NCBI GenBank assembly: GCA_910586255.1
Contig: CAJUHR010000023.1
Span: forward strand, 1 to 64,000
Direction: 5' to 3'
DNA: 64,000 bases
Source: an uncultured Lachnospiraceae bacterium
Lineage (GTDB): Bacteria > Bacillota > Clostridia > Lachnospirales > Lachnospiraceae
Shown here piece by piece: positions 40,216 through 51,100 of the stretch. The position numbers and the translations under genes were made by a program. A model generated the notes under the pieces. That model had not been told where the DNA came from. It saw only the letters and a list, made by a program, of their open reading frames with translations, and did no database searches. Every line of letters begins with the position of its first letter. Positions within the stretch are counted from its first letter, which is position 1.

Positions 40216-40312
40216 GTATTAACAAGTATGTTTTGATGCAAAAGTGACAATGTATGGGCATAGAAAAATAGTTTTGTGTGCCAAAAAGGATAAATCGTGA
40301 GGAGGTATGAAC

Positions 40313-42493
40313 ATGGAAAAGAGTATTTTTGATTCAAAGCTGTACCGGGCGGTTTACAACAGCTATCAGGCGTTGGAAAAGCTGGAAAAGTCTCCCGTCA
40401 CCCCGGAGGGAGCGAAAAAAATGGAAGAAACCATGAGGAATTTCCAGAAGGCCTGCGAGGCTTATCTTGCCAAGAGGGAAGGGGCTAAGACGGAAAACGG
40501 TAAGGATCGGTATGAGGAGATTGACGGGCTTTACAGGGAGTATCTGGATAAGGGATATCTGACGGAGATGGGAAAGGATGCCATCGGGAATCGGGAGTAT
40601 GACGGGATGAGCTGGGAACAGGCCAGAGACCGGAGGGCGGACCGGCAGGCCATGGACCGGTTAAAGGCGACCATTGAGGAGCAGCAGAGGGAGATGGCCC
40701 AGTTGGAGAAAGAAACGATTTCCATGGAGACAGCTCCTAAGATGCTGAAGGCAAACCAGGAGATCATCCGCTGCTGCAAGGAATATGGGGAGAGAGAGTC
40801 CCGCGTACACCTTGGGGACAAGGAAGTGGAAAATGTTCTCAAAGGGCTTGAGGAGCGGAACTTAAATGCCCTGCGGGATATGACAAAGATGCAGGAGTAT
40901 GAGGGGAAGCAGTGGCAGGAGGTGAAAGAGGTTCCCATCCCCCGAATTGAGCCGAAAGGGCCGGTGCAGACCGTGGGAGCCAATGCCAGTGTCCGTATGA
41001 AGATCGAGATTGAGCCGGGAAGGCCGGGGTTTTTTACGGAGGCCAGAGAGAGCTACTCGGATTTGAACGTAATATTTGACCGTTATGTGGAGAATATGGA
41101 AAATGCTGATTTGAAGAAGCTCTTATTGGAAAACAGGGATATTATTGTGAACGCCGCAGAGGAAAAATCCAGAAACATTGATACTCTGATACCGGACGGT
41201 TCCTCTTTGGGAGACTGTATCCAGACTGCCAAAAAGCAATTTACCAAAGAAAAAGAAGGGCTTCAGAAGAACGGGCCGCTGATGCGGTGCGTTGGGGAGA
41301 TGTTTAAGGAATGCAAGGCATCGGCCATGGCAATTGGTAATGCCCAGCTTCAGCAGGGGGATAAAGTTTCTCTGCGGAATGTGGCAACCACCCGTATGGC
41401 AGAGCTTTTGGGGGTGGAAAGGCTGATTGCCCACTCTCAGACTGTGGAGGTGAAGCTGGGAGACCGGGTGGTGAAGGGAAGCTTTATGGATATGGCAGAG
41501 GGCTATGACGCCGCCTCCACGGATATTGACGTGGTTCAGAAATTCAAGGAGGTGAAGGACTGGTATTCACCGGGCATGGTCCGGGACCAGAGTGACCTTC
41601 AGATCTTTGACTTGATCTGCGGGCAGGTGGACCGCCATGGGGCCAATGCTTTTTACAAGATCGGCGAGATGGGGCCGGACGGCACCCGCCCCTTGCTTGG
41701 GCTTATGGGAATTGACAATGATATGGCGTTTTCGCCGGAGGTAAGGCTGGATGACAAAGGGAAGCTGGAGTCCATAGGAAAGACGGACTATACGGAATTT
41801 ATGAATTTTATCAGCGAGGACATGGCGGATAAGATTATGGCTTTGGACCGGGAAAAGCTGGAGTTTGCAGTGGGGGATATTATCACGGAGAGGGAGATGG
41901 ACGGCCTTGTGGCCCGCACGGAAAAGATGAAGGAGCTGATCCAGTCTCAGATGTATAAGGTGAAGGAGGGCGAGTGGAACCTGGAACATTACAAAAAAGA
42001 GGATACCAGCGATGAGGCGAAGAAATATTTTGAAGCAGTGGAAAGCCTGAAGAAGCGGATTGACCCGGAAAAAAAATATCCATGGTCCATGAATCTTTTG
42101 GGAAATGCCAAAAAGATAGCTGGGAAGAGCAGGGAAGTGATTCAGAATGAAAAGGAAGCCTATGCGGAGAGATTAGATGGGATTGAAAATATGTTTGACG
42201 AGGCAGAAAAGGACGCCGCAGTCCAGTATGAGAAAGATAAGGTGGAATATGCCGAGCGGATGAAGGTAGAACAGGCCAAGGAGGACCAGAGAGAAAGACG
42301 GCAATATATGACCCAGATGGAGGGGGTAAGCTCCCTGTTTGAATCTGCGGAAAAAGAAAAGATGGACGTGAAGGATCTTTTAAAGGAGGAGACGGGCAAA
42401 GAGAAGAAGGCGTGGACCTTTGCCGCCAAGGCAAGCCAGACAGAGCGGAAAACAGATATTTCCATTTCCTCCCGGCTGCGGCGGGTGAAGTGA
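40313..42493 (+). CDS. Atypical kinase-like protein 1 (DRHxxN...IDND family)
   Basis: 726 residues from ATG 40313, seven bases after GAGGAGG. An N-terminal helical part (about 1-220, with the family motif NREYDGMSWEQAR) precedes a beta-rich stretch (VGANASVRMKIE, PGFFTEAR) that could be a kinase N-lobe. The putative catalytic core has TTRMAELLGV, then CGQVDRHGAN (Asp440, Arg441, His442, Asn445) and GIDNDMAF (Asp468, Asp470). The layout, a DRHxxN catalytic loop and a second Asp motif 28 residues later, recalls PI3/PI4-kinase, HipA and FAM20-type folds. No membrane segment or signal is present. The C-terminus is helical and ends in a basic tail (SISSRLRRVK), as in type IV secretion substrates. 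The target is unknown. Confidence 0.72.
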   Translation: MEKSIFDSKLYRAVYNSYQALEKLEKSPVTPEGAKKMEETMRNFQKACEAYLAKREGAKTENGKDRYEEIDGLYREYLDKGYLTEMGKDAIGNREYDGMSWEQARDRRADRQAMDRLKATIEEQQREMAQLEKETISMETAPKMLKANQEIIRCCKEYGERESRVHLGDKEVENVLKGLEERNLNALRDMTKMQEYEGKQWQEVKEVPIPRIEPKGPVQTVGANASVRMKIEIEPGRPGFFTEARESYSDLNVIFDRYVENMENADLKKLLLENRDIIVNAAEEKSRNIDTLIPDGSSLGDCIQTAKKQFTKEKEGLQKNGPLMRCVGEMFKECKASAMAIGNAQLQQGDKVSLRNVATTRMAELLGVERLIAHSQTVEVKLGDRVVKGSFMDMAEGYDAASTDIDVVQKFKEVKDWYSPGMVRDQSDLQIFDLICGQVDRHGANAFYKIGEMGPDGTRPLLGLMGIDNDMAFSPEVRLDDKGKLESIGKTDYTEFMNFISEDMADKIMALDREKLEFAVGDIITEREMDGLVARTEKMKELIQSQMYKVKEGEWNLEHYKKEDTSDEAKKYFEAVESLKKRIDPEKKYPWSMNLLGNAKKIAGKSREVIQNEKEAYAERLDGIENMFDEAEKDAAVQYEKDKVEYAERMKVEQAKEDQRERRQYMTQMEGVSSLFESAEKEKMDVKDLLKEETGKEKKAWTFAAKASQTERKTDISISSRLRRVK

Positions 42494-42644
42494 GAAGGGA
42501 TTGTGAGCGGAGCCATTCAGGTATACCGGAAATGGTTGTGGCAAATGTTGGATGGAAGGGTGCGGGTGTGTTGAAGGATTTGGGAGACACAGCGGGAGAG
42601 ATCCCAAAATAAACAGACAAGGCGGGAGGAGACGGAGGCCATAT

Positions 42645-44663
42645 ATGGGGATTTTTGGAGATTCTAAGGAGTATAAGGCAGTTTATCAGAGCCTTAAGGC
42701 GTTGCAGGATTTGGAAAAGGAGGGTGTAAGCGCTGCTGGTGCGGCGGCCATTGGAGAGACCCTGCGCGGTTTCCAGAAAGCCTGCGAGAAGTATCTTTCC
42801 ACCCGAAGCGGAGCGAGAACCGACCGGGGAAAGGAGCGCTACCAGCAGATTCAGCAGCTCTACGAGAAGTATCTGAGAAATGAACATTTGATAAAGCTGC
42901 CGGAGGCGGTGCGGGATAACCGGGAGTATGACGGCATGAACTGGGAGAAAGCCTGGGAGTTAGAGCACGCCAGACAGGTCATGGACGAGAGCCGGGCAGT
43001 GCTAAGGAAGATGGAGGATCAGCCGGTATCTTTAGAAACCGCGCCGAAGGTGGTGAAGGCCCATCATGATATGATCGAGGCCAGCCGGGTCTATTTCACG
43101 GCTCAGGCTCCCAATGATTCGGTGCGGGCAAAGCAGCAGGAGGCCAGAAGGGAGCACGATGCCTTTCAGGCGAGAAATCTGGATGCCCTGCGGGATGTGA
43201 GGCGGTTAAAGGAGTTTGAGGGAAAGACCTGGAAGCAGGTGGATCAGGTGAAGCGTCCTTTTGTACAGGTCGGAAAAAAGGTGGAAAAGGCCGGGGCCGG
43301 AGCCAGTATCCGCTACAAGGTGACTTACAACAATACGGAAGGCTTTTTTACGGAGGGAAAGAAAACCACGGCAAAGCTGGGGGATGTGTTCGACCGCTAT
43401 GTGGAGAAGCTGCCGGATGGTTTCCTGAGAGCAAAAATGGAGAAGTATAAAGGGCTTCTCACCAACAGCCTGCTGGAGGAAAAGGCCTTAAGTCGGGAAA
43501 ACACCATAGGCGAATGTATGGAACAGATTCGGGAACAGATGAAGGAACTGCCGGAGAAGGAGAGGACAGAGCTGGCCCGGGACGGAAGATTTCTTCGGGC
43601 CGGGGCGGAGCTGATGGTGGAGATTTGGAAAGAGGATGTGATGCTGAGCGGTTCCAGGTTAGAGACCGGGACGGATTTTTCCCGGCTCAATGAGGCCACT
43701 ACCCGGCTGGCGGATCTTTTGGGAGTGGGCGGACTGATTGCCCACTCCCAGGAGATGGAGATTGAGATGGACGGAAAGCGGATCCGGGGGAATTTTATGG
43801 AGAAGGCCCCGGGGGAAGATATTAACTCCAAGGATCCGGAGGTGTTGATGAAATTTGCCCAGGTGGAGAAGCTGCAGAACCCGGGGCTCAATAAGGATCT
43901 TTCCAATCTGCGGGTGCTTGACTATCTGTGTTATCAGAAGGACCGTCACAGCGGAAACGTCCTGTACCGTCTTGGGGAGCCCGGGCCGGACGGTCACCGG
44001 CAAATATTGGGGATTATGGGGATTGATAATGATTTGGCATTTTCTCCTTATACGGAACGGGATCAGATACAAAACCGGGGAACCATCTCGGAGCTTGAGG
44101 ATATGAATTTTATCAGCGCGGATATGGCAGATCGGATCACCGGTCTTGACCGGGAAAAGCTGGAATACGCCGTGGGGGATATCCTGGGTGGAAAGGAGAT
44201 GGATGCCCTCATAACCCGGGTGGAGGACATGAAGCGTCATGTTCGCACCCAGATGATTCGTGTGAAGGACGGACAGTGGGAACTGAACCTGTTTTCCATG
44301 AATGATACGAATCTGGAAAAAAAGGGACCGGAGGCTGTAAAGTATGCAAAAGCGGCCAAAAGCCTGCAGAATGAGATGGAGGGCCGGCCCGCTCACCCAT
44401 CAACGGTTTCTCTGATAAAAAAGACTCTGGATAATACAAAGTATGGATTTAAAAAAGAAAAGGAGATGTATCTGGCAAGGATGAACGGTCTCGAATCAAT
44501 GTTTGAGAATGCGGAAAAAGAGGCGGAGAAGATGAACCTGGGCGGGCTTATGAAGGAGGAAAACGGCCAGAAGCGTCCATTGGCAGTGCGCACCAGCCAA
44601 CCGCAGACAGCCAGAAGAGAGAGCCAGGTACAAAGAAAGGCAGGGGGACGCGCCATGGGATGA
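42645..44663 (+). CDS. Atypical kinase-like protein 2
   Basis: 672 residues from ATG 42645 (GGGAGGAGACGGAGG upstream); an ATG at 42552 is in frame but lacks a site. It is a full-length paralogue of the preceding protein: KEYKAVYQSLKALQDLEK against LYRAVYNSYQALEKLEK, NREYDGMNWEKAW, GFFTEGKK, LLGVGGLIAHSQEMEI, then QKDRHSGN (Asp433, His435, Asn438) and GIDNDLAF (Asp461, Asp463). The distance between the two Asp motifs is again 28. Its C-terminus is also basic (ARRESQVQRKAGGR). The 150-bp gap before it has no promoter that I can support, so it probably belongs to the same transcript. Confidence 0.72.
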   Translation: MGIFGDSKEYKAVYQSLKALQDLEKEGVSAAGAAAIGETLRGFQKACEKYLSTRSGARTDRGKERYQQIQQLYEKYLRNEHLIKLPEAVRDNREYDGMNWEKAWELEHARQVMDESRAVLRKMEDQPVSLETAPKVVKAHHDMIEASRVYFTAQAPNDSVRAKQQEARREHDAFQARNLDALRDVRRLKEFEGKTWKQVDQVKRPFVQVGKKVEKAGAGASIRYKVTYNNTEGFFTEGKKTTAKLGDVFDRYVEKLPDGFLRAKMEKYKGLLTNSLLEEKALSRENTIGECMEQIREQMKELPEKERTELARDGRFLRAGAELMVEIWKEDVMLSGSRLETGTDFSRLNEATTRLADLLGVGGLIAHSQEMEIEMDGKRIRGNFMEKAPGEDINSKDPEVLMKFAQVEKLQNPGLNKDLSNLRVLDYLCYQKDRHSGNVLYRLGEPGPDGHRQILGIMGIDNDLAFSPYTERDQIQNRGTISELEDMNFISADMADRITGLDREKLEYAVGDILGGKEMDALITRVEDMKRHVRTQMIRVKDGQWELNLFSMNDTNLEKKGPEAVKYAKAAKSLQNEMEGRPAHPSTVSLIKKTLDNTKYGFKKEKEMYLARMNGLESMFENAEKEAEKMNLGGLMKEENGQKRPLAVRTSQPQTARRESQVQRKAGGRAMG

Positions 44664-44757
44664 GAGGGCGTTTCCGGTTTGTGAGGCTGTGCTATGGCTC
44701 ATCCCATGGATTGGGAGGAATCAGGAACACGGATTAAAGAAAAAAGGAGAAGGAAGC

Positions 44758-47700
44758 ATGGCGAAGATAAGGATAAATTCTTATGAGGAACTGTGGAGGC
44801 TGGCCTGTCAGACCACCGGGGAGATGATGGAGGAGTGCAGGAACAATATTGACTGGGAATCGGTTCCCTATGATCCAAAGACAACCATTGCGGATATGAT
44901 GGAAAAGCGGCTGGTAGGGGCGGATACTTATACCATGGAGATGGCCCGTGCCATCCGGGCTGCGGGTCTTCGGTTAGAGCATGTGGAGGAGTCTCCCAGG
45001 AAGAAGGCGGCCCAGGCATTTTTGGAGATGTATAAGGGAGTCTTTGAGGAGCATTTAGACAAGAGGGCGGAGATGGAAGCCATGATAACTCTTTCTTCCA
45101 TGCTTACGGATCCGTCCTATGAGATACCCCGGCCTGTCAGGGTGGAGGCCAGCCGAAAGGGCACGGAGGCGGACAGAGCGAAGGATCAGTTTTCCCAGGA
45201 TCTTTTTCTGTATAATGCCATGTTTGAATCGTTTTTTAAGAATCAGGTGATTGAGGACAGGGCGCCCTCCAACATCTCGGAGATTCAGTCCGAGCAGCGG
45301 GTGTTTGAGCGGCTGAACCGGTTTCTCCCCCAGGGGGAGGAGATGGCTCCTTTTCGGCAGAGGGGCGGGTATGTGGCCCAGGCTTCTCTGGATGTCAGGC
45401 CCCGGTCGGTTACCATGGTGATGGAGCCCAATGCGGTTACCGATGTGACTGTGGACAATTATGTGTCCCGGATTCGGACGGCCCGTCCAAAGCGGGCGGA
45501 CCGGGAGTGGGGTTTCTCCACCTTTGATAATATGATGGCCGGAATTTACAATGACGATGAGCTGCAGGCCATTGAGCAGAGCGGAAGAAGTTTTATAGAA
45601 ACCGTGTTCATAGACGGGAAAAGTGTCAGGGAACTGTACGAAAGGAAGAGAAAGGAAACCCGTGAGGATTATGAAAACCGGATCAAATGTGAGGTGGTGG
45701 CCTGTGCCTTAGAGGGAAAGGGAAAGATCGATATCTGCCCCTTTGAGCGTCAGGGAAACAGCTTCGTGATGAGGGATCCCATCCCCATGCGGGTGAAGGT
45801 CAACTTAAAGGAGGAGGTTCCCATCTGGAAGCGGGCCCTGCGGTTTTTACATATTAAGTCGGAGACAAAAAAGGAGAAGGCGGAGCGGATCAGCATGGAT
45901 GATCTGCAGGCCGAGGAGCGTCAGGGAAGGATCCGGCAGCAGGTGGCAGAGCTTCGTGAGCGGGAGAGAAACCGCCAGATGGCGGCCCGGGAAGTACAGC
46001 AGAGGAAGGAAGCCTTAGCCCGGGATGAGGAGCTCTATTTTGGCTTCCTGGGAGATTCGGAGGAGGAGCGGGCAAAGGAAGTCCGGAGCCGGCTGGTGAC
46101 AAAACCGGATCACATCTGCTTTTTAGATACCATGGACCGTTATGATTCACGGGTGAATTTTGCCCGTTCTTATGCTCTCATAAAGGGGCTGACTCTAGAG
46201 CAGGTTCTCTCGGATGATCCGGCCCTGGCAGAGCGAAAAAGGGAGATCGGCAGGGAGCTGATGGAGCAGTATAGCCTTGTAAGCAGGGAGGAATATGAGA
46301 AAACCCATGGTTCCGGGGCAGATTATGATGCTTATCTTCAGGAAAAGAAAACCAGGGCATTTGAGACCTTCCAGGAGATACACCAACAGCTCCTTGCCCA
46401 GCCCTATCGGCCCATGGCAGATACCAGGCCGGAGACTTTGGCTGCCCATTACCAGGAGAATGCCCAGATAGGAAGTTTTGCGGTCAATAACATCCAGTGT
46501 GTATCTTCTCTTGTGAGGGATGTAAACCGGCAGGAATTTAACACCTTGTCCGATGATTTTATGCGGATAGGGCAAATCCGGTACGGGGCTCTTTTTGCGG
46601 AATACATGGCAAGCGATACCTATGTGTGGCCCCATGCCTCCGCTGACAGAGGAGAGGTGGCCACAGGAGCGTTTGCCAGAGCTGCCATGGAGCAGTATCA
46701 AAAGGAGCTGGCCCAGTGCCTCACCTACGGGGATGCCATAGGGCGGATTGCCATCCAGCGCCAAATGGGTACAACGAATCTGCAGGCGGATATGGCGGAA
46801 TTTACATCTGCTCAGGAAAAGAATTTTTATGAGGCGGCCCATTATGCGGAAAGCGGCAGAAATCCGGTGAGCTTATTTGACCAGAGCACCGGGATGTATA
46901 CCGTGAAAAATGTGAAAGAGATCGGTGACATGATCCGGCAGGCGGACAAAAGCTGGCAGGATGAGTTTGAGGAGATCAGCGCCTCAGACATCATCCGGAG
47001 TGACCCGAAAGTGCGGATGCGGGAGCAGCAGCGGCAGATGATACGGGAGGTCATAGACAACCATGTCCGTCTCCAGAAGCGGGATGATGAGATTTATTTT
47101 GGATTTCTGGGGGAGAGCGAAGCCGCCATTGGGGGCCGGATGGCAGAGATTACCCGTTTCCAGGAGGATGAGAAGGAATTTTATACGGCAAATACCATGG
47201 ACCGTCAGTCGTCAAGGGTCAATGTGGTCCGGGCCTATGCCATGACGAGAGGGATGAGCCTGGAACAGGTACTGTCGGAGGATCCGGCTTTGGACGAGAG
47301 AAAGGCGCAGATCGGAAGGGAGTTTGCGGAGAGGATTACCATACTGTCTAAGGAGGAGTACGGAAAGCTTCACGGCTCGGAGGACGGGTATGAGCAGTAC
47401 CGGACGGAAAAGAAGGAGGATATCTTTAAAATGGCCCGGGAAATACATCCGGCGATGATGGGGATCTCCTATGAACCTTTGGCGGATATAGAGCCGGAGA
47501 CATTGGCGGCAGGCTATGAAAAGGGAATGTTTATCCGGAATATTTCTCAGGATTTTGAGCAGTCCTTTAAGCTGATGAGCATTTATCACAAGGATGAGAT
47601 GGAGGCTTTGACGGACCGGTCCAGGGCTATGGGGGAGTATAAATGTCTGGGGGATTACTGTAAGTTTTTGGCATCGGATTCCTATGTGAGTCCGGACACT

Positions 47701-48162
47701 GCGGAGCACAGGGATGAGATGGACATTACCAATGCCATGGTGGCCAGAGAGAATCTGAAGAACTATGTGAAGGCTACTAAGGAATGCAGAGCCTGCGGGG
47801 ATTTGTCCGCAAAGGTTGATGAGCGGATGGCTATAGCGGGAGTGATCCTGACGGAGGCCATTTACACCAAGGTGTCGGGAAGCGGGGAAGGCTACCGGCA
47901 GGTGGCGGAGGATCTGACCGCCGGCGGGCCGCCCGTTTGCTTTTTTGATGAGAGGGAGAGTATGTATGTGGTGGGAGATCCCGGGGAGATTCACCGGCAA
48001 ATGGAGGCCAAAGGGATTCTGGCCAGGGATGGGGGAAAAGTGAAGATGAGCCTGGATGAGCTGGGAGACGGAGGAAAGAAGCTTGGCAGGACGGGATTTG
48101 GAAAGAAGGGGACAGAGAAACATAAGGAGGTGCTGCATAGTAAGCAGCAAAAGACCCTTTGA
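44758..48162 (+). CDS. Large modular protein with two copies of an FGFLG module
   Basis: 1134 residues from ATG 44758 after AAGGAGAAGGAAGC. The first 420 residues are a helical, charged region without recognised domains. Two modules follow, each about 340 residues: one begins at DEELYFGFLGDSEEE (about 424), the other at DDEIYFGFLGESEAA (about 776). Each has SRVNxxRxYA, EQVLSxDPAL, ERKxxIG and a late VxxFDxxxxMYxV stretch. A third copy begins the next protein. The C-terminus is basic (KKGTEKHKEVLHSKQQK). There is no signal or membrane helix. The module is not one I recognise; it is shared only with a kinase-like neighbour, so it may recruit, inhibit or cap the kinase core. Confidence 0.7.
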   Translation: MAKIRINSYEELWRLACQTTGEMMEECRNNIDWESVPYDPKTTIADMMEKRLVGADTYTMEMARAIRAAGLRLEHVEESPRKKAAQAFLEMYKGVFEEHLDKRAEMEAMITLSSMLTDPSYEIPRPVRVEASRKGTEADRAKDQFSQDLFLYNAMFESFFKNQVIEDRAPSNISEIQSEQRVFERLNRFLPQGEEMAPFRQRGGYVAQASLDVRPRSVTMVMEPNAVTDVTVDNYVSRIRTARPKRADREWGFSTFDNMMAGIYNDDELQAIEQSGRSFIETVFIDGKSVRELYERKRKETREDYENRIKCEVVACALEGKGKIDICPFERQGNSFVMRDPIPMRVKVNLKEEVPIWKRALRFLHIKSETKKEKAERISMDDLQAEERQGRIRQQVAELRERERNRQMAAREVQQRKEALARDEELYFGFLGDSEEERAKEVRSRLVTKPDHICFLDTMDRYDSRVNFARSYALIKGLTLEQVLSDDPALAERKREIGRELMEQYSLVSREEYEKTHGSGADYDAYLQEKKTRAFETFQEIHQQLLAQPYRPMADTRPETLAAHYQENAQIGSFAVNNIQCVSSLVRDVNRQEFNTLSDDFMRIGQIRYGALFAEYMASDTYVWPHASADRGEVATGAFARAAMEQYQKELAQCLTYGDAIGRIAIQRQMGTTNLQADMAEFTSAQEKNFYEAAHYAESGRNPVSLFDQSTGMYTVKNVKEIGDMIRQADKSWQDEFEEISASDIIRSDPKVRMREQQRQMIREVIDNHVRLQKRDDEIYFGFLGESEAAIGGRMAEITRFQEDEKEFYTANTMDRQSSRVNVVRAYAMTRGMSLEQVLSEDPALDERKAQIGREFAERITILSKEEYGKLHGSEDGYEQYRTEKKEDIFKMAREIHPAMMGISYEPLADIEPETLAAGYEKGMFIRNISQDFEQSFKLMSIYHKDEMEALTDRSRAMGEYKCLGDYCKFLASDSYVSPDTAEHRDEMDITNAMVARENLKNYVKATKECRACGDLSAKVDERMAIAGVILTEAIYTKVSGSGEGYRQVAEDLTAGGPPVCFFDERESMYVVGDPGEIHRQMEAKGILARDGGKVKMSLDELGDGGKKLGRTGFGKKGTEKHKEVLHSKQQKTL

Positions 48163-48193
48163 CCATTCTGCGATTATATAAGGAGGAAGAATT

Positions 48194-51100
48194 ATGCCGC
48201 AGAGAAGGACCGGGAAGGTTTCGGAGGCTTCGGAGAAGGAACTGAGATTTTTGGGGGAAATGGCCGGGGTGATCGGAAGGCTGGGAGATGAGGAGCTGGC
48301 AAGAGGGATCCGCAATCCCGAAATTTCCCGGAGAATCCGTGGGTTTCTGGGAAAGAGCGGGGCGTCCTCTGTTGAGAGAATGATGATTGAGGATTTGGAG
48401 CGGGAGGATGAGAAGGAGCCGGTCTGGGAGCTGGTGAGGGGAATCTGCAGCAGAGAGGGGCAGAAGCGCCAGATGGAGAGGGCTATTTTGCGGGAGACGC
48501 AGGTGTATCAGAGGGATGATCAGGCCTTTTTCGGGTTTCTGGGAGAGGATGAGGCGGCAGTCACCCGTGGATTTGAGCAGGTTACTTCCTATAATGACGG
48601 GAAGAATAAGGTTCATCTTTTGAATACCACATTCCGCAGCGGAAGCCGGGTCAGCTTAGCAAGGCTTTATGCATTGTCTCAGGGAATGTCTCTTAAGGAG
48701 GTTCTTTCGGATGAGCCGGCGGCTTTGGAAGAAAAGCGGAGAATGGGGACAGAGCTGATTGAGAAGATCCGTTTTTTGGGGCCGGAGGAGTATGAAAGGG
48801 AGAGAGGCGGACAGGGAGATTATACTGCCTATTATGAGGGCAAAAAGAGGGAGATGTTTTCCCTCTTTGAGGATCTGTACCGGGGTCTGGCGAGGCAGCC
48901 ACTTCATTTCCCGGAGAGCCGGAAGCCGGAGGCCCTGGCAGAGAGCTATCAGGAGCTTATGTTTATTGCCACGGCTTCCCAGGATCTTCAGCAGTGTTTT
49001 TCCCGGGAGGTGGAGAGTGTTGCGCCGAAGGAGTTTGGGGAGAAGGCCGGGATTGCCAGGACCATCGGAGAGATGAAGTATATGGGAGAATACTGTGAAT
49101 TTCTCACATCGGATCTTTACGTTATGCCCGATCCCCGGCGGACCGGGGAGGCGGGAGATCTGGCCAAAGCCATTGCGGCAAAGGAGAATATGGAGCGGTT
49201 TTTGCAGGATACCAGAAAATGCACCACCTGTGAACAGATCGGGGAGAAAATCGACAGGGACTGGGGAGTTGCCGCGCTGGCCCTGAAAAGTGACTTAGGC
49301 CAGGTTCTGATTGAAAATCCCGGGATGTTTGGCCAGAGTGCGGATTACCTGTTCACAGGGGAGGGGCCGGTCTGTTTCTATGATCCCAGGACAAAACAGT
49401 ACCAGGTAGGTCCTGCCCGGGAGATTGAAAAAAGATCTCTTGAGGCTGCGAGAGAGACTGGAAAATACCGGATTTCTCCGGACAGGGAGAGAGAGCTGAA
49501 AGAAGGGATGGAGGTAATCAGCCTTTCGGAGCTTGAGGAGGCCGGGAGAGAGAAGGAGCGGGAGGAATTTGACAAGCTGGAAGCGTATTTTGAGAAGCAG
49601 GCAAAGCACCGTGGAAATTCGGCGTATTTCCGGGATGTAACCGGGGCTTTGGAGCGGCTTCGCCAGTGCCGGAAGGCTCCCGCCAGCAAAGAAAGCGCCA
49701 TGGAGCTGGTGGAGGCCGGAAAGGAGCTTAAGAAGGCCTGTGATCAATATCTGGCTGAGAGAAAGGGTGCCGTTACCTTTTGGGGACGGGAAAGGCTTCG
49801 GATGGTAGAGCAGCTGAACCGTTTCGTGGAGCAGCAGAATTTTGATCAGGTTCGGGATATGCGGGTGGTGAAGAGTTATGAGGGAAAAACCTGGGAGCAG
49901 GTGGGAAGGATTCCTCTGGCGGAGATTACCTTAAAGGGACCATCGGAAACGGTGGGAGCGAACCTAAGCCAACGGCTGAAGGTGGAGTATGGAGGGAAAA
50001 CAGGGTTTTTCACGGAGAAGAAGGAGATACGGAATACCAATTATTATGTAAATAAACTGATTGACAGTCAGGAGGATCCCGGGAAAAAGCAGCTTTTGTC
50101 CAATAACCGGGCCTGGATTTCCGAATATGTGGGGCTTATGGATCTTTTTCAGAGAAATCCCGATACCGCATCCTTCCATCTGTGGAGAGGAACCATGCTG
50201 GAAGCCTGGAACAAAAATCACCTGGAAAGAGAGGCCGGCCGGACAGAGCAAGGACGGGAGATTCTGGAAATGACAGACTGGGACCGTCTGACACACAAGA
50301 TTATGAGCGAATACTACCGCAGATCCGATGAGCAGGGGAATTTTGCGGGAGCTGACAGGAAAAATCAGGAATTTTTGAAGGTGCTTGAGGATCTTAAAGT
50401 GCCTCAGAAGGAACAGCAGATCCTTGTCAGAAACCAGGAGTTTCTCTTGGGCTTAAAAAGGCCGGATGAGAATGTGACGGACCGGGAATATGAGTTTCTC
50501 CGGGCAAGGTATGAGATCCTCCTAAATAAATGGAAGCTATGTCAGAGGCTGGACGGGATGAAGGAAACAGGCGGGGAAGAAAAGAGGCAGAGCCTGGAGA
50601 ACAAAATCCGCTTCGTTGATGTTTTGCTGGAGGACAAAAAGCTGGGCCGGCAGGTGTTTGAGACCACGAAGGCAGTGGGCACGGCTTCCATCAGCGATAG
50701 TGTGGGGAGATTCGGAGGAGACGGAAGCGGAGTCAATGAGCTTACCAGCCGGAATATTGCCTCCTCCCGGATTGCGGAGCTTTTGGGAATCGGGGGAATC
50801 CTGGCCCATTCGGAGAAGATGGTGGTCCGGTCGGGAGACCGGCAGGTTGCCGGCTGCTTTATGGAGCTGGCCCAGGGCATGGACGCCAGATCCGGAGATT
50901 ATGTGTCCCAGAGAGGCTTAAACCAGGTGGAGCTTGTGCCTTCCCGGACGGAAGGAGGGCCGGACCGTTTTTACCAGACCGGATCGTTTCTTCGGGATAT
51001 GACCACCCTGGAGGTTCTGGATTATCTCTGTGCCCAGAACGACCGACATTCGGGGAATATGCTGTATCGGTTAAGCCCGGCGGACGAGAATGGAAAGAGG

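Noticed and set aside
47212..48315. Long reverse-strand open frame (367 codons) opposite the 44758 and 48194 genes
   Set aside because: It spans two forward genes with repeated modules and has no ribosome-binding site or recognisable product.
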